From assembly GCA_029204225.1 (NCBI GenBank), contig CM055107.1, positions 48,331,971 through 48,395,970 of the forward strand: a stretch of 64,000 bases of DNA, given 5' to 3'. Below are positions 43,636-54,889 of this stretch, piece by piece (the stretch's first letter is position 1; every line of letters starts with the position of its first letter). Origin of the DNA: Diphasiastrum complanatum (lineage: Eukaryota > Streptophyta > Lycopodiopsida > Lycopodiales > Lycopodiaceae). The notes under the pieces were generated by a model, which saw nothing but the letters and a program-made list of their open reading frames with translations, did not search any database and had not been told where the DNA came from. The position numbers and the translations under genes were made by a program.

Positions 43636-45329
43636 ATTTACAGATCGTGGAAGATCCATGCCTTTTCACCCTACAAACCCTAGCCAACAAAGAAAGGAGA
43701 TTTCTTGGGCTTTGCACAGCCTTTTGTTGAGCTTGTTCTTGTAGCTACCACCACCACTAAGGTCGCCCTACCTCTGGTGTTCTGAGGCAATTTACAGCTT
43801 CTTGATCGGTGCTCAATTGACTACAAATAGTTTTTCTGAGAAAGCCTTCAATAGCTCATAGAATCTGAAAATTTTGCGATTTTCTCATATTTCCACCAAA
43901 TCTGCTCCTGCAAATTTCTACGCCTCTCTATCACTGCTTTTTGCAGACCCCTTAATGAAACATCCTTAATGTTCTTGAGATCACAGTACATTGGGTCTAT
44001 AAAATGTTAGATCTCCTATGGCCGTATTAATGGAATCTCTCAGTGATATGTAGGATTTTAACTCCCCATAACTGGAAGTATTCACATTTATTGCTCTTCA
44101 ATGAAAATCATGCATAAGAGTGCTATAACAAGACTACCATGTAGGATCAAAAATTTTCTCACTAATGCTTCTTGCTCGCATGCATTGTTCAGAAATTTCT
44201 TAATTTTTTTTCGCGCACTGCCTTTCCTTGTTTAAAGAGATTCTTACCCATTGTTTTCTCTTATATCAATCATCTTCAATCCAATCTATCCGGTTCAGGG
44301 ATAGCTGCCTGTGCATACGAGTTGTCTTGATCACGGTCTAATTCTTATCCTATGATAGTGTTTTCCAACCATCATAAGTTTAATCCTTACTCCTGTGTTG
44401 CAAGGAGATGAGGGTTATTTGCATTAACTAACTCAAAGAGACGTCCACCCGATACACTTAGTAATTTATAGCTATTGCACTATTTTCTTGAAAGTTGATT
44501 TCTTTTCAAACTGAAAAACTTTATAAAATGCAGCCATGCACACCCAACACTTCATTCATAGAATGATGGGCAAAACTTTGAGACAACTTCTAATCGTGAA
44601 AACAAGAGATATAAAGCTGGGACTTTAGCGCTTCATACTCGATTCCCTTAAAGACACATAACAATCACTAATAGCATCCAGCCCATGTGTTTTTTGAATA
44701 TTGTACAAACTCACCATTTCATCTCTCATCAAAAAGGGTATGAATGCTCACAAAAATTCACATTCCAAGGAAAATCAAAGGCTCGTAGAAAACTATGATG
44801 AACTAGTGCCATATGCCTACAACACATATAATCATAACATATCTCAAAGATTTTACTCGCTTGTATTAACAACTTGAAAAGAGTCACGGTTCTTCCTCCA
44901 GCTCAAGCTTATGGAAAATCATAAACCAATTGAACATCTTGAAGATGTGCCTTGTTTGTTATTGTGAAAGCCTTGCACTCAATGTCATTGGTTAGATGTC
45001 ATGCTGGCCACTCATTCTTTGCTTCGAAATCTCATCCAACAAGTTCATATATGATGTGTTGCTCGCACAAGTAGTAATCACGAGCTAATCTCATGACTAC
45101 TAAAATGCTTCAAGTAGCAACTAGTAGAAAGCCCTCTCAAGTGAAATATGGATCTCAATGTATAGCCATAAGAAGGATTACAAAGATTGGCTCAAAATAA
45201 TAGGCTCTGTTGTACTTGAAAGAGATTAGAGTTGAGAAGGATTCCCTTTAGAATATCATGTGGCAACTTACCTCACTATTCACCAAGTGTCATTTGAGTT
45301 GCGTTTGCTTGTTGATGTGGATGTAGATG
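43636..45329. other. no gene seen
   Basis: No recognisable coding or repeat structure. Confidence 0.35.
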
Positions 45330-46108
45330 TCAAATGCCCCTTCTTTTCAGAAAAAGAAACACTTGAGCTTGGATTTGTCTTTTTGATGATTTGACTTCAA
45401 ACTTGATTGTGTTACTTCACTCTTTGCTTGATCCTTCACTTGGTTATTGTTGGATCCTTTGACTTTCCATTTTCATTTGCTAGAGTGATTGAGCTTCTTA
45501 TCACCGACATGCAAGGATAGAGAACCCATCCTATTGTTGACATGGTGCACTCTACACTCCTTGGCCAGAAAGACACTATTGATTTTGTCAATGCAAAGAA
45601 GTCATCTTGGATTGTAAAAATTTGGAAGTTGTCATTTCCTAGTCCATTAAGAAATGACTTGTACTAGTTTTTTTTTATCTTGGATCTTGTCACCTATTGA
45701 AGAAGCTCTTTGTTAAGTGATTTGATCCTAAGCACATATTCTTGTGCACTCTTATCACCTCTTCTCATGCTTTGAAGAACATGATTTCCTAGCATAAGAA
45801 CTCTTGAGGTATTACTGGACTCATATATAGCTTTTATAGAGTCCCAAGCTTCTTTGGTCGAGGTGTAATTTACAACCTCTTTAAGAAGATCATGACTTAC
45901 ATTCATTTTTATGGAATTTAGTGCAAATCTAGCTCTCTTCTTAGATTCCATCAACTCTTGTCCACCTTGAGGTTCCTCCTCCTCACAAAAAAATAGTCAA
46001 AAGGTCTTGGAGTACCAAAAGTGACTCCATTTTGACCTTCCAAATTAAGTAATTTGTAGGGTTAAGCCTCTCACTAGACTCCAAGAAGAATTCACCAATA
46101 GATCCCAT
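45330..46108 (-). pseudogene. copia Gag remnant, same lineage as 1-770
   Basis: From the ATG at 46108: MGSIGEFFLESSERLNPTNY, LIWKVKMESLLVLQ, then stops. An open part, KKRARFALNSIKMNVSHDLL, KEAWDSIKAIYESSNTSRVL and QEYVLRIKSLNKELLQ, ends at 45694. A degraded zinc knuckle trace (KLKCFFF-KEGAFD) is near 45350. It is strongly broken and no protease follows. Confidence 0.8.
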
Positions 46109-46861
46109 CTTGATTCTATGACTTGTACTTACTAAGCACTTCTCAGCCCTCAAACTATGTTCTTCTCAAAAATTTCTCTCTTTTTCAACTTGATTTATGT
46201 CACTTTGACACAAGTAGAAATATCAATGTGATCTTTAATCAAAACAAGCTTATGGATTTTTACAGATCTTACCTCACAAAAAATGAATGAAATTTGAATT
46301 CTAGAGATTCAATTGATCTCATTTAAGTTGAATGACTCAAAAAATAGTCTTCTAGCTATTCTAAGCAATTTAGAAGCCTATAGTCTTGGCCCTCACACTT
46401 CTATCAAATCTCTCCAAAAATCAATGATTTTAAGTTGACTAGTACAAGGTCGTAGTATACTCTCTCTCCTTGTTACATCCATCACCTGTATATAGGATTC
46501 GACATAATCCTGGACTTGGATATTCAATATTCCAGTGTACAAGATTATTAGTTATTCCACGTCATTCTGGACTAGGCCGAAAATGTTATTAATAATCTTA
46601 TGAGGGCCCAGGTGCTCTAATTGGATCTATGGAGCTTTTGCATGGTGATTGATGTGATAAATTTCAACTAGTTTTGCTATTTTTGTATATTTGGCAATTG
46701 AGGCCAATTTTCATATTACACTTAGAGTTTGACTTTTCAAAGTTATATTATTCTAACGACATTTGAATAAACACTTTTTGAAAGTTTGGAAAAGTGTAGT
46801 ACACGAGTTGTAGTAGATTCAATTTGAATGATGAGGCATTTGAATCTAGTCCACATTAATG
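46109..46861. other. no gene seen
   Basis: AT-rich DNA between gag debris and a CACTA remnant. The left CACTA terminus should lie here but was not found. Confidence 0.35.
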
Positions 46862-47570
46862 CTAGCATTGTTACCCAGGATACGCCACATGCTTAAGTGT
46901 AGTTCCATCGCAGAGCTAATGACATGGCATTCGAGCCACTTTCCCACATCCATTCTCACCATTCAAATGCATCTCATTGTGCATTTGGTAGATGAGGTGG
47001 TCATTGCAAGTACATCATATACTTGCGTCAATTGCCTATTCGTAGTCCATCCTAGATTATTGCTATTGTGGTAATTCCCATGTTCTCTCACTATCAATGA
47101 TCCGTTTTTCTAATTCAGGCATTGTCCATAGCTTTTGGATGTTTTTCTTGGAACAATTCATGAAAACATTGAAGGCTTCATAAGACAAAAAGCAAGGTCC
47201 AAGGGTAGCATGGCGGAAGGATGGCTAGTGCAAGAGTTTATGGTTTACATCATGGAGTTCCTTGCTCATAGTGAGTGAACCATTTACGGAGAAGGTAAAT
47301 AAGTTTTGTATTCTTAATAGCGAGGTAAAGCAAAACTGGATTTCGCTATACGAAGATGCCAAGGCTCGTAGACAAACCGCTCGAGCCACTTTTAGGAGAG
47401 GGCATAGAAGACAACCATATCCACCTGACCTTGCCCTTCTACCCAAGGACATGATGTTTGATTGGCTGTGTGACGCCCTTAGAGAAACCTTGGCAAACAA
47501 CCAACGAGTAACAGAGAGAGAGCAAGAATATGCAAGGGGGTGCGATTTATATATAAGCTATGATGATCAT
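46862..47570 (+). pseudogene. CACTA transposase, TNP2 end fused to DUF4218
   Basis: The plus strand reads LPRIRHMLKCSSIAELMTWH (TNP2), joined by an internal deletion directly to HFPTSILTIQMHLIVHLVDE (DUF4218). After ~47150 come GFIRQKARSKGSMAEGWLVQ and a 108-codon open part: NWISLYEDAKARRQTARATF, LALLPKDMMFDWLCDALRE. The last part aligns with 63193-63420. The catalytic middle of TNP2 is lost. Confidence 0.8.
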
Positions 47571-47639
47571 CATTCACATATTAATTAAAACATTTGTACA
47601 TGCAATTTTGTACATGTTTGTTGTATCCCTCATTCTATT

Positions 47640-48560
47640 TTGTACAAAATATACCATGCACTATGGATGCATGGACGACACTTTTGTATGGAGCACATTG
47701 ACAAAAATAGAAATACGTACAATTGTGGAGTCATGGCAAATTTTACCCAAGAGAGTCGAGCAAACACAACAGACACCAATTTACTCTCTTCTCAACTTGA
47801 TTATTGTGGGACAATCAATGACATCCTCAAAGTTAAATTTAGACAATTCAACTTTTTCATATTTGATGTCAAATGGTTCAATGTTATTTGCAATGGTCCC
47901 AATGCAACTGTCAGATGAGAGTGGTTATTTTGCCATTGACTCTACCAAGCTTTGGACAGATCAAAGCGATACATTTGTTTTTCTCTCAACAACGTGAGTA
48001 GGTACATTTTTTCATGTCTTCAACATGTCTATGGTCTTTTGTTGTCAATCAATCGATTTTCAATGTACTACAAAAAATGTATATTGTGTAGAGTAATAAC
48101 CAAGCAACTGTAACATAGCTATGGATACTAACTATGAGTCAACGTTTATGGTAACATCGATCAATTACGGGTGGGTCTTTCACCTTGATCGTTCAGATCC
48201 CAAATAGTGGTACGTGATTCAAGTCGCTTCTTGAAGTGATTTTTTTTTTGAAGATAGAGATGTTGTGGAGGACAAGGCGCTGCCAGCTGACGCATCTCAT
48301 GAACAAGATCGTGATGAAGGATTCAATGACACATTTTTGGAGAATGATCATGTGCAAGCTTCACAAGCTAATGATGATGCATCATCATTGGATGGATCGA
48401 CGACACACGACACACCTTCTCGATCTCACTCGTTGCTAATGATGAAGCTATAGGAGATATTATGGTACAATTAAAGATAGACTCATTTGGTTTTTTGGAT
48501 TTGTCGCATGATGATGCGGCAAATGATAATGATGAACCACCAAATAAATAAGTGAGACAG
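47640..48560 (+). pseudogene. CACTA transposase, DUF4216 domain and acidic tail
   Basis: Contains ALWMHGRHFCMEHIDKNR, YNCGVMANFTQESRANT, LDYCGTINDILKVKF and FFIFDVKWFNVICNGPNATV (DUF4216), then a frameshift and SGYFAIDSTKLWTDQSD. A short acidic tail (EDKALPADASHEQDRDEGFN) is coded at 48265-48453. It is the same module order as at 25-28 kb and 62-64 kb. Confidence 0.82.
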
Positions 48561-48799
48561 TACCATGTATTTCAACTCATTGTAATAATAATCATATTGC
48601 TAACAGATGCAATTACACTTTATTAATTGACTAGTTGACATCGAACAAGAAGTCGATGCATGTGAGTACACAGTTTGTGATCATCATTTTTCTGTGATAC
48701 ATAAATTTCTTAATTCACTTGTGCATATGGCAATCGATGCTGATAGAAAATGAAATTCAATGCGCTGATAAACAACAATTTTTAAAAGTGAGATCCATT

Positions 48800-49223
48800 T
48801 TTCTGTAACATACCGTGGTTTATACTGAGGGGCCTTTTTTTTCATCAGTCTCAGTACTACCCTCGGTTAGCAGAGTGTCCTGGAATGCCTCTGGCCACCT
48901 GGACCCTCTTTATAACCCTCTCTAACAAGGTCTCAAAAACAAGTTCAAATTTGGTAGGCTTATACCAACATCAGCCTCGGTATACCCATCAAATTAGCTT
49001 CAGTATTCCGATGTATGTTCCAAGACCCTTAGTGAATTTACAACCCTCTCTATATCCCTCTCTACAAATGTTTAAAAAACAAGTCCAAATTTGGTAGGCT
49101 TATACATAGGCCAAACACCGGACCCGAGGCTCAAGCATTCCGCTACCCCCTCGACTCATTTTAAAAACTATCTTTCAAAGAAATGCTCAAAAATAGCCTT
49201 GGTAATCACCCGTCCTCTTGTAG
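48800..49223. repeat. right terminus and subterminal repeats of CACTA element
   Basis: The sequence ends TCTTGTAGTG at 49223, the inverse of the CACTACAAGA terminus of CACTA elements, followed by AAC as a possible 3-bp target copy. Inside it are repeated motifs: CAAATTTGGTAGGCTTATA at about 48946 and 49085, ACCCTCTCTA at several sites, and CCTCGGTA-type units (48850, 48975, 49197). These are subterminal repeats for this subfamily and differ from the palindromes at 23.3 kb. Confidence 0.75.
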
Positions 49224-49775
49224 TGAACTGCAATATGTAGTTTGCATTTTCAACCGTGGATAGGCAATGAGCAACTACCAATCTAGTTCATCCAAAGATA
49301 ATCTTATCCAAGAGTGTGGACATTGCTGCTTTGTCTCAATTATCTGCAAATACTTTTTTCATCAATTACTTCCATCATTCACCAGTTTAATGCCATTATG
49401 GAGAATCACCTACAGACTTCTCTATATCCATGCCTCAACTATTTTTGGGACTCAAAAATATTTTATGGTGCAATTTTATTACTGCTAGAACTTCTTTGAA
49501 ATGGTTTTTACATAAGTCGCAATCCATCAAGCACCAGGGCTGGAAGTGCCCATAATTTTCCCAATATGCTGGCACTATAAATGATGAACAATTGCCTCAA
49601 AACACATAAGTGAAGCAAGTCCCTTAAATCTATGATATGAGTGCATTAACAGAGGAATCGATGACCGTTGGCTGAAATATCCTTAAATTGGTTCTAAGAA
49701 AATCTGGGATGATAGCTGAAAAAGTACATCTATTTCAATATTGCAGACCGGGGTTATTATTAGTTTCTTTTGCAG

Positions 49776-50104
49776 GTAGCAGCAGTCTACGGTATTGGCG
49801 TGCATGCCCAATTTGGTGGTGTTCCAATTGTTAGAGGTAAAGCCAACCTTGCACTGGTTGTCTTTGGCAAACACTGCTGGTGGCATTTTCTCTACACAAT
49901 ATGAACATGTCCACTACTGTTCTTGTTAACGCACAAGCACTGGCAAGACTTAATGAGGTCAGTTGCGATTCTGACAATGTAATGGTAACTGACAATGTGG
50001 TGTCTGCTTTGGGAAAGATTTATCAATTCCAAAAAGAGTTCATTGATGTTGCACATGTTTGCGACCAGCGTTTCAAGTTTTATGTGCAGATATTGGAAAG
50101 ATAA
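49776..50104 (+). pseudogene. importin-5 (karyopherin beta-3) exon fragment
   Basis: After a pyrimidine-rich acceptor (TTTCTTTTGCAG) the plus strand reads VAAVYGIGVHAQFGGVP. After a frame change it continues ALARLNEVS and DNVMVTDNVVSALGKIYQFQ, ending at 50104. This matches a HEAT-repeat segment of plant importin-5-type nuclear import receptors (AAVYGIGVCAQFGG ... NAVSALGKICQFH). A retained acceptor argues against a processed copy. No other exon is recognised nearby, so it is a transposed or decayed gene fragment. Confidence 0.65.
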
Positions 50105-50902
50105 ATAAAGTAGCAAGAAATTACTTGATAACATCATGGTTTTTATAAGCTTCACTTAATTAGAAATGGTTCTGAGTAGTTCTTTTCTTTGAATATGCTC
50201 GGGTAGGAATTTCATATTGTTGTTTTCCTCCTTTGAATCTTAATAACTTTGGCCTCACTTACTACTTTTAATCGACTTCATATAACCTAAGAAATTGTCG
50301 TTCAATCCACTTCTTCCATTTCAGTATTTGATGATAGTCTACTGGTGGGGACTAAACATCCCGCAAGTCTCCTGCATAGGATCATAAAGAATGATGATGA
50401 TTTTGTCCATTCTACGACAAGCAGACTGACAAGGTATAGTCCTATGATCAGACATAACCTATGATTGCAAATGTGCGTTCACATAACCAAGACTCATTCC
50501 CGTAAACATACATGATTCCAATGAGACATATGATAGCTTATCACGAGCCCGAATAACTTGTGTTTGATTGCTTTATTACTCTAATCCATACATCATTAGG
50601 ATACATAACCCAACAGAAATCATCTATTCTTCAATTAGTAAACTGGAAAATAAGTTGACGCGATGCTGGATATCCACGATGCAAACAATATGCTTCATTG
50701 CAACGGTCACGAGTCATAGACTCAATTAATTTCTGCAATTTCCGCATTTCGAGTATAATTCAATGGGCTGCTCCAGACTGCAAGCCTGTTTTACATTTAC
50801 ATTTTAGAGAAAATAAAGACGCATCAAAAAACTCAATATTCTACCAGTAAGTGACGAAAATCATCTGTGAGAGTTTCTTTGTAATGAGAAATATGCCATT
50901 CC
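50105..50902. other. no gene seen
   Basis: Would include the 3' flank of the expansin pseudogene. No signal recognised. Confidence 0.35.
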
Positions 50903-51470
50903 TTAATAGAACTGTTGTCCACTTGAGGTTTGACCAAACTGCCCATTTAAAGGGGCAACATCGTAAGAGGTTATTTTACTTCCATCGGCTGTCGTGACTT
51001 GAAAGGATAAACTTTGACCTACCAGCACAGTGTCACATTCCCAATTTTGTCCCCAGTGCCGCTTCATGCTAATCCAATCCGTTTCGCAGCCTTTAACTGA
51101 AACAACAGATACGTCGCCCACGCCACCCACATTACTGACCCAGACGAGATTAAACCAGGGTTGCCGTTGATGGTGAAACGCATACCTCCTTGTTTGTGGC
51201 ATGGCACTCTACAGGCATCAGTCACATATTTCAGTCTTTTCACGTCAAAAGGTCCGTGCTAAAATTTTAAAATACTACCCTCTAGAAGTGTCGCCTTTAA
51301 CGAATATCTTACAGGAGTATAAGAAGTGCAATATCATCATTTCTTTGAATGGATGTATCCCGACCATACCGAATGCTGACATGTACTAGCATCAGTTCTC
51401 AATTATTGAAAGCAAATAAATTTTAGTTCAAGGTCTCACAGACCACCCTAGTGCAAAAATAGGTTACGAT

Positions 51471-51862
51471 TGTTGGGTTATGTAGAAAAGAGCAGCTACT
51501 GGAAACTAAGAGAGTGCATGGAAACTAAGAGAGCGCAGGCAGAGAGAGATAGAGCATTAAAGACTGCTAATATTTCCTACGTTATATCCATGGCACTATG
51601 CAATTGCAAAAGAGAACCAAGAAACAGAAACGTAGCTGAAACAAAGACTCACGTAGAATGTAAAAACAATGACAGTACAAAAGCTTCTGGTGTTTGGATG
51701 ATTATAGAATTCTATACGTGCCTCCTCGTGCCTCCTCCTTTATAGGAAAAGAAGGAGCGCCTACATGCCAAGAAAGGAGTGCCCTGGATCGCCACAGGAA
51801 ATGGAGGGGGAGGCAGACTGCTGACGTCAACAAACACACCTGTGTTTTGCTTGACACCAACG
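51471..51862 (-). repeat. 3' LTR of the small LTR element
   Basis: 392 bp, TGTTGGGTTATG to GACACCAACG (last base changed from A). It is clearly alignable with the other LTR, differing by scattered substitutions and short indels, including a local duplication of an AGAGTGCATGGAAACTA-like stretch. Confidence 0.85.
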
Positions 51863-52100
51863 ATCCCTCCCACAAGCAAAACATTACGATTCTTTTTTGA
51901 ATTCTACTATCACCTTCATGTAGACTCCACACCTTCACACACCATTTGTGTGTGGTCTACTCAGCTATACGTGGACTGTGATCAAACCGTCTTTTACCTA
52001 CATGTAGACTTTATATCTTCACACACCATTATGTGGACTTTGTAACTATACATGGACTGTGAATTACATTGATTTTTAGCATCTACATGAAGCTATTAAT

Positions 52101-52547
52101 TCACTTAAAGTGGCATGACTTCTTCTTGAAGAACAACTTTGAAGCTTCCAAACGTGGTGGCAAACTGAGCATAGGAATTTGTGAGAGCTTCATCCCATTG
52201 TATTTCTGACCTAATTGCACCCGGAGGCTCAAAAGATTGTCTTCCATAGCCAGACATCCTCCTGACATTTTCACCAGCTGTAGGTTCTTTTCAAGGTGGA
52301 GATCTGGCTTTGCTTCGAATATTTCTTCCTGCTCCTTCCATACTTCTGCTGCTGCAATGGTGGCCCTGCTAACATGGAGCTGGTTGAGAGCCGTTGCTTG
52401 CAATGTAGATGGAGAGATAAGCAAGAGTATCCAAGAAAGTAGGAGCCATAGTAAGAGAGGAGCTTGAGAGGAGTGAAAGAAAGAAGACTCCGGAAAGTGC
52501 ATCGCTACAGATTCATGTGAAAGAACATCCTCGAGGAAAACCTGCAT
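52101..52547 (-). CDS. 148-codon ORF inside the small LTR element
   Basis: The ATG at 52547 is about 28 bp after the primer site and the frame is open to TGA at 52101. A hydrophobic segment (PLLLWLLLSWILLLIS, residues about 31-46) could be a membrane span or signal anchor. The rest is mixed charged (WKEQEEIFEAKPDLHLEKN; LPPRLEASKLFFKKK). I do not recognise it. The neighbouring frame also reads as protein-like (RRMSGYGRQSFEPPGAIRS, QWDEALTNSYAQFATTFGSF), so the true coding frame is uncertain. Confidence 0.45.
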   Translation of the reverse strand: MQVFLEDVLSHESVAMHFPESSFFHSSQAPLLLWLLLSWILLLISPSTLQATALNQLHVSRATIAAAEVWKEQEEIFEAKPDLHLEKNLQLVKMSGGCLAMEDNLLSLRVQLGQKYNGMKLSQIPMLSLPPRLEASKLFFKKKSCHFK

Positions 52548-52575
52548 AGCCGGTGCTACCTGTGGCTCTGAGTGT

Positions 52576-52590
52576 GTGAGCCCATAACCT
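52576..52590 (-). promoter_or_regulatory. primer-binding site matching anticodon half of initiator tRNA-Met
   Basis: One base inside the right LTR the minus strand reads AGGTTATGGGCTCAC. The complement of the plant initiator tRNA-Met anticodon arm is GGTTATGGGCCCAC, so 13 of 14 bases match. This is the type of site used by Drosophila copia (half-tRNA primer), not the 3'-end site TGGTATCAGAGC seen elsewhere in this window. Confidence 0.65.
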
Positions 52591-52591
52591 T

Positions 52592-52962
52592 TGTTGGATT
52601 ATGTAGAAAAGAGCAGCTACTGGAAACTAAGAGAGCGCAGGCAGAGAGAGACAGAGCAATAAAGACTGCTAATATTTCCTACCTTATATCCATGGAACTA
52701 TGCAATTGCAAAAGAGAACCAAGAAACAAGAAACAGAAACGTAGCTGAAACAAATACTCATGTAGAATGTAAAAATAATGACAGTGCAAAAGCTTCTGGT
52801 GTTTGGATGATTATAGAATTCTCTACGTGCCTCCTTCTTTTCCTATAAAGAAGGAGTGCCTACATGCCAAGAAATGAGTGCCCTAATCGCCACGTAGGAA
52901 ATGGAGGGGGAGGCAGACTGTTGACGTCAACAAACACACCTGTGTTTTGCTTGACACCAACA
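52592..52962 (-). repeat. 5' LTR of the small LTR element
   Basis: 371 bp, TGTTGGATTATG to GACACCAACA. It is the partner of the LTR at 51471-51862 and is followed by target copy ACGAT. Confidence 0.85.
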
Positions 52963-53815
52963 ACGATAATTGTTGAGCGGTAATTTAATTGTAGCTTGAC
53001 TGGAATTATAGTAATAGCTTATGACAAACGTCAATAAAGTCAAATGAAATATGCAACATTCGGAAGCTCGCACTGTATATCTAGATAGGCTAGACCGACC
53101 AATGTCTATAAGCTGCTACTTTCAATAGAGAACAGGGACAATGCCTGCACGCCAAAAAGCGATTTGAGAGAACGCCGGCTGTGACATATCAAAGTGCTCT
53201 CTGGGAAGGTTGCACCAACCTCCATCGTCATTCGAAAGTAAGTCGTTTGGAGGGCATAAGTTTGTAGCAGTAACAAACACAGATGGATTTCCAGGGTTGC
53301 ACCACTGGGTATCGTTCCAACACTTGATTTCATAGCATCCTCCTCAAGCTGCGCCGTTGTTGAATAGTACGGTGTTGAGTGCTGCTGTATTTGTACCATA
53401 ACCCTGGCTGTAGAGGTTGCCATATCCGCATGCACCATCTAATCATAGCAAGAGGAAGTATGACTGGCAGAGTGTCATTAACCAATTTAATGTTCAAAGT
53501 ACTGTAGCTGTTATACAATGTATGCCCTACTTGCAGAGGTAAAGCGAGTGACTTACCCATTGTGCCAGTTGCGTCGCTGCCTCCATAGAAAGTAGCATGT
53601 GCCTCATTCCAGTGCCTCCAAGATGGTTCAGATGAATATCGTGCTTACGAATCCTGGCAATAGCTTAGAATTAACATAGTCGCCAATGAAGCTGGTAGTG
53701 CCATGAAACGATCCATTGTCCTGTCAGAAAAAGATACACAGGGACACTGCCACAGAACTGCGTCACCTATATCGAAGGTTAAGTTCTAAATAAACCGAAT
53801 AAGAAATGCATCAGG

Positions 53816-54515
53816 GATGGTAATGAAATGCCGTGAAACCTCTTACATTCCTCACTGATAGTACGCTTACCTTATAGCAATGATGTTTGCGAGTGGCCAA
53901 GTCCAACCACAATCACAGTCTTTGCACGTAGATGTGCCCTCCTGCTTGCGCAGTAGGTATATCGGCAATATAGGGCCAGTAATCTTGATAGTGGCAGGAG
54001 GATGATGACGATAATATTGCACGAAAATGGTGAAAGCCATAGTGAATGGGAACAAGAGAAGAGGATCACTTTTTAATTTTCAAAAAATTATGGCTCATAC
54101 TGATTATCAGGACATGCGACGATTGAAATGGCGCCAAATAAATAATTCAAAAATTGCATCAACTATACTATTGATTTTTTTGATTTTGTTTTTTGTTTTG
54201 CGCAAAAAATGTTATGCTCATTTAATGGAGTCTATGCCCCACAGGTCAAATGGAAATTTTATAGTCCCATAATCATGGGGATGCAGTAGAGTCAAAATGA
54301 AAGTTAAACAACAATAAGGATTGCAGCTCCATACAATAAAAGGGGATGGAGATGGAGATGGGAGGCAAAGGAGATACAAGCCTAAAATATGAAGTTGATT
54401 CAGAACCAGTTGTGAGAGATGGTGGTTATCAAGACTAGAGTCATCACTTTATGTGTGGCTATCATTTGAAGTCAAAAGGCAAAATGTACAAGTATGATTT
54501 TGAACATTACAGGAG
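53816..54515. repeat. dispersed duplicated block, long copy
   Basis: Matches 36985-37215 with about 470 bp extra in the middle. The minus-strand frame inside (MAFTIFVQYYRHHPPATIKI, EGTSTCKDCDCGWTWPL, then a GTAAGC donor-like site) is conserved in part in the other copy (TSTCKDCECGWTW). A captured exon is therefore possible. Family unknown. Confidence 0.55.
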
Positions 54516-54886
54516 TTCTTGAGTACAAAAGGGCCTTCTGAAAAAATACTTTTATTTTTTTCTCTAATTTATGCTTTCACTTGGACCAATCAAAAGACCC
54601 AAAAATGAAATCTACGTAACGTAGCTTATCGGGACTAGCAAATTGGCTCGTAATTTTTGAATTTTTTAAATTGACGTCGGGCAGCTATTACACATATGAT
54701 TGGTTGGCTTGTGCTGCCCGTAGAGTACAATGCTGCCCCGAATCAACTTTTTCAAGTTAAATTACTAACCCGGAATGCTTAGAAACTAGACCACAATCAC
54801 AAACTAGTTTATAGTAGTAACAACATTGGTTGGATATTGTGATCGCAGGAATCTTGCATAGTTACAATTAGCGGCAAAGTTTGAAT

Positions 54887-54889
54887 TGT

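Larger units (their letters stand above)
51471..52962 (-). mobile_element. small non-autonomous LTR retrotransposon (1.49 kb), complete
   Basis: Two direct LTRs (51471-51862 and 52592-52962) flank about 730 bp. The target-site duplication ACGAT is at 51466-51470 and 52963-52967. Orientation is minus: the primer-like site is next to the right LTR and a polypurine tract (GTGGGAGGGA) is next to the left LTR. LTR ends are TGTTGG...CCAACA. The interior has no reverse transcriptase or integrase, so it needs a helper. It sits in intron 2 of the expansin pseudogene. Confidence 0.88.
50903..53716 (-). pseudogene. alpha-expansin pseudogene, three exons
   Basis: Expansins loosen cell walls non-enzymatically. 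Exon 1 (53716-53557): signal-like MDRFMALPASLATMLILSYC, an in-frame TAA, then WNEAHATFYGGSDATGTM and donor GTAAGT. Exon 2 (53438-53120): [27 protein letters not shown], a TGA in place of the expected Cys, GGCYEIKC, CNPGNPSVFVTATNLCPPND, HFDMSQPAFSQIAFWRAGIV, then LY followed by a TGA where Arg is expected. Exon 3 (51208-50903): KVPCHKQGGMRFTING, a 1-bp deletion, then FNLVWVSNVGGVGDVSVVS, WISMKRHWGQNWECD, GQSLSFQVTTADGSK and the end GQTSSGQQFY. Intron 1 is 118 bp; intron 2 is 1.9 kb because of an LTR element (51471-52962). Three stops plus a frameshift make it a clear pseudogene. Confidence 0.92.
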
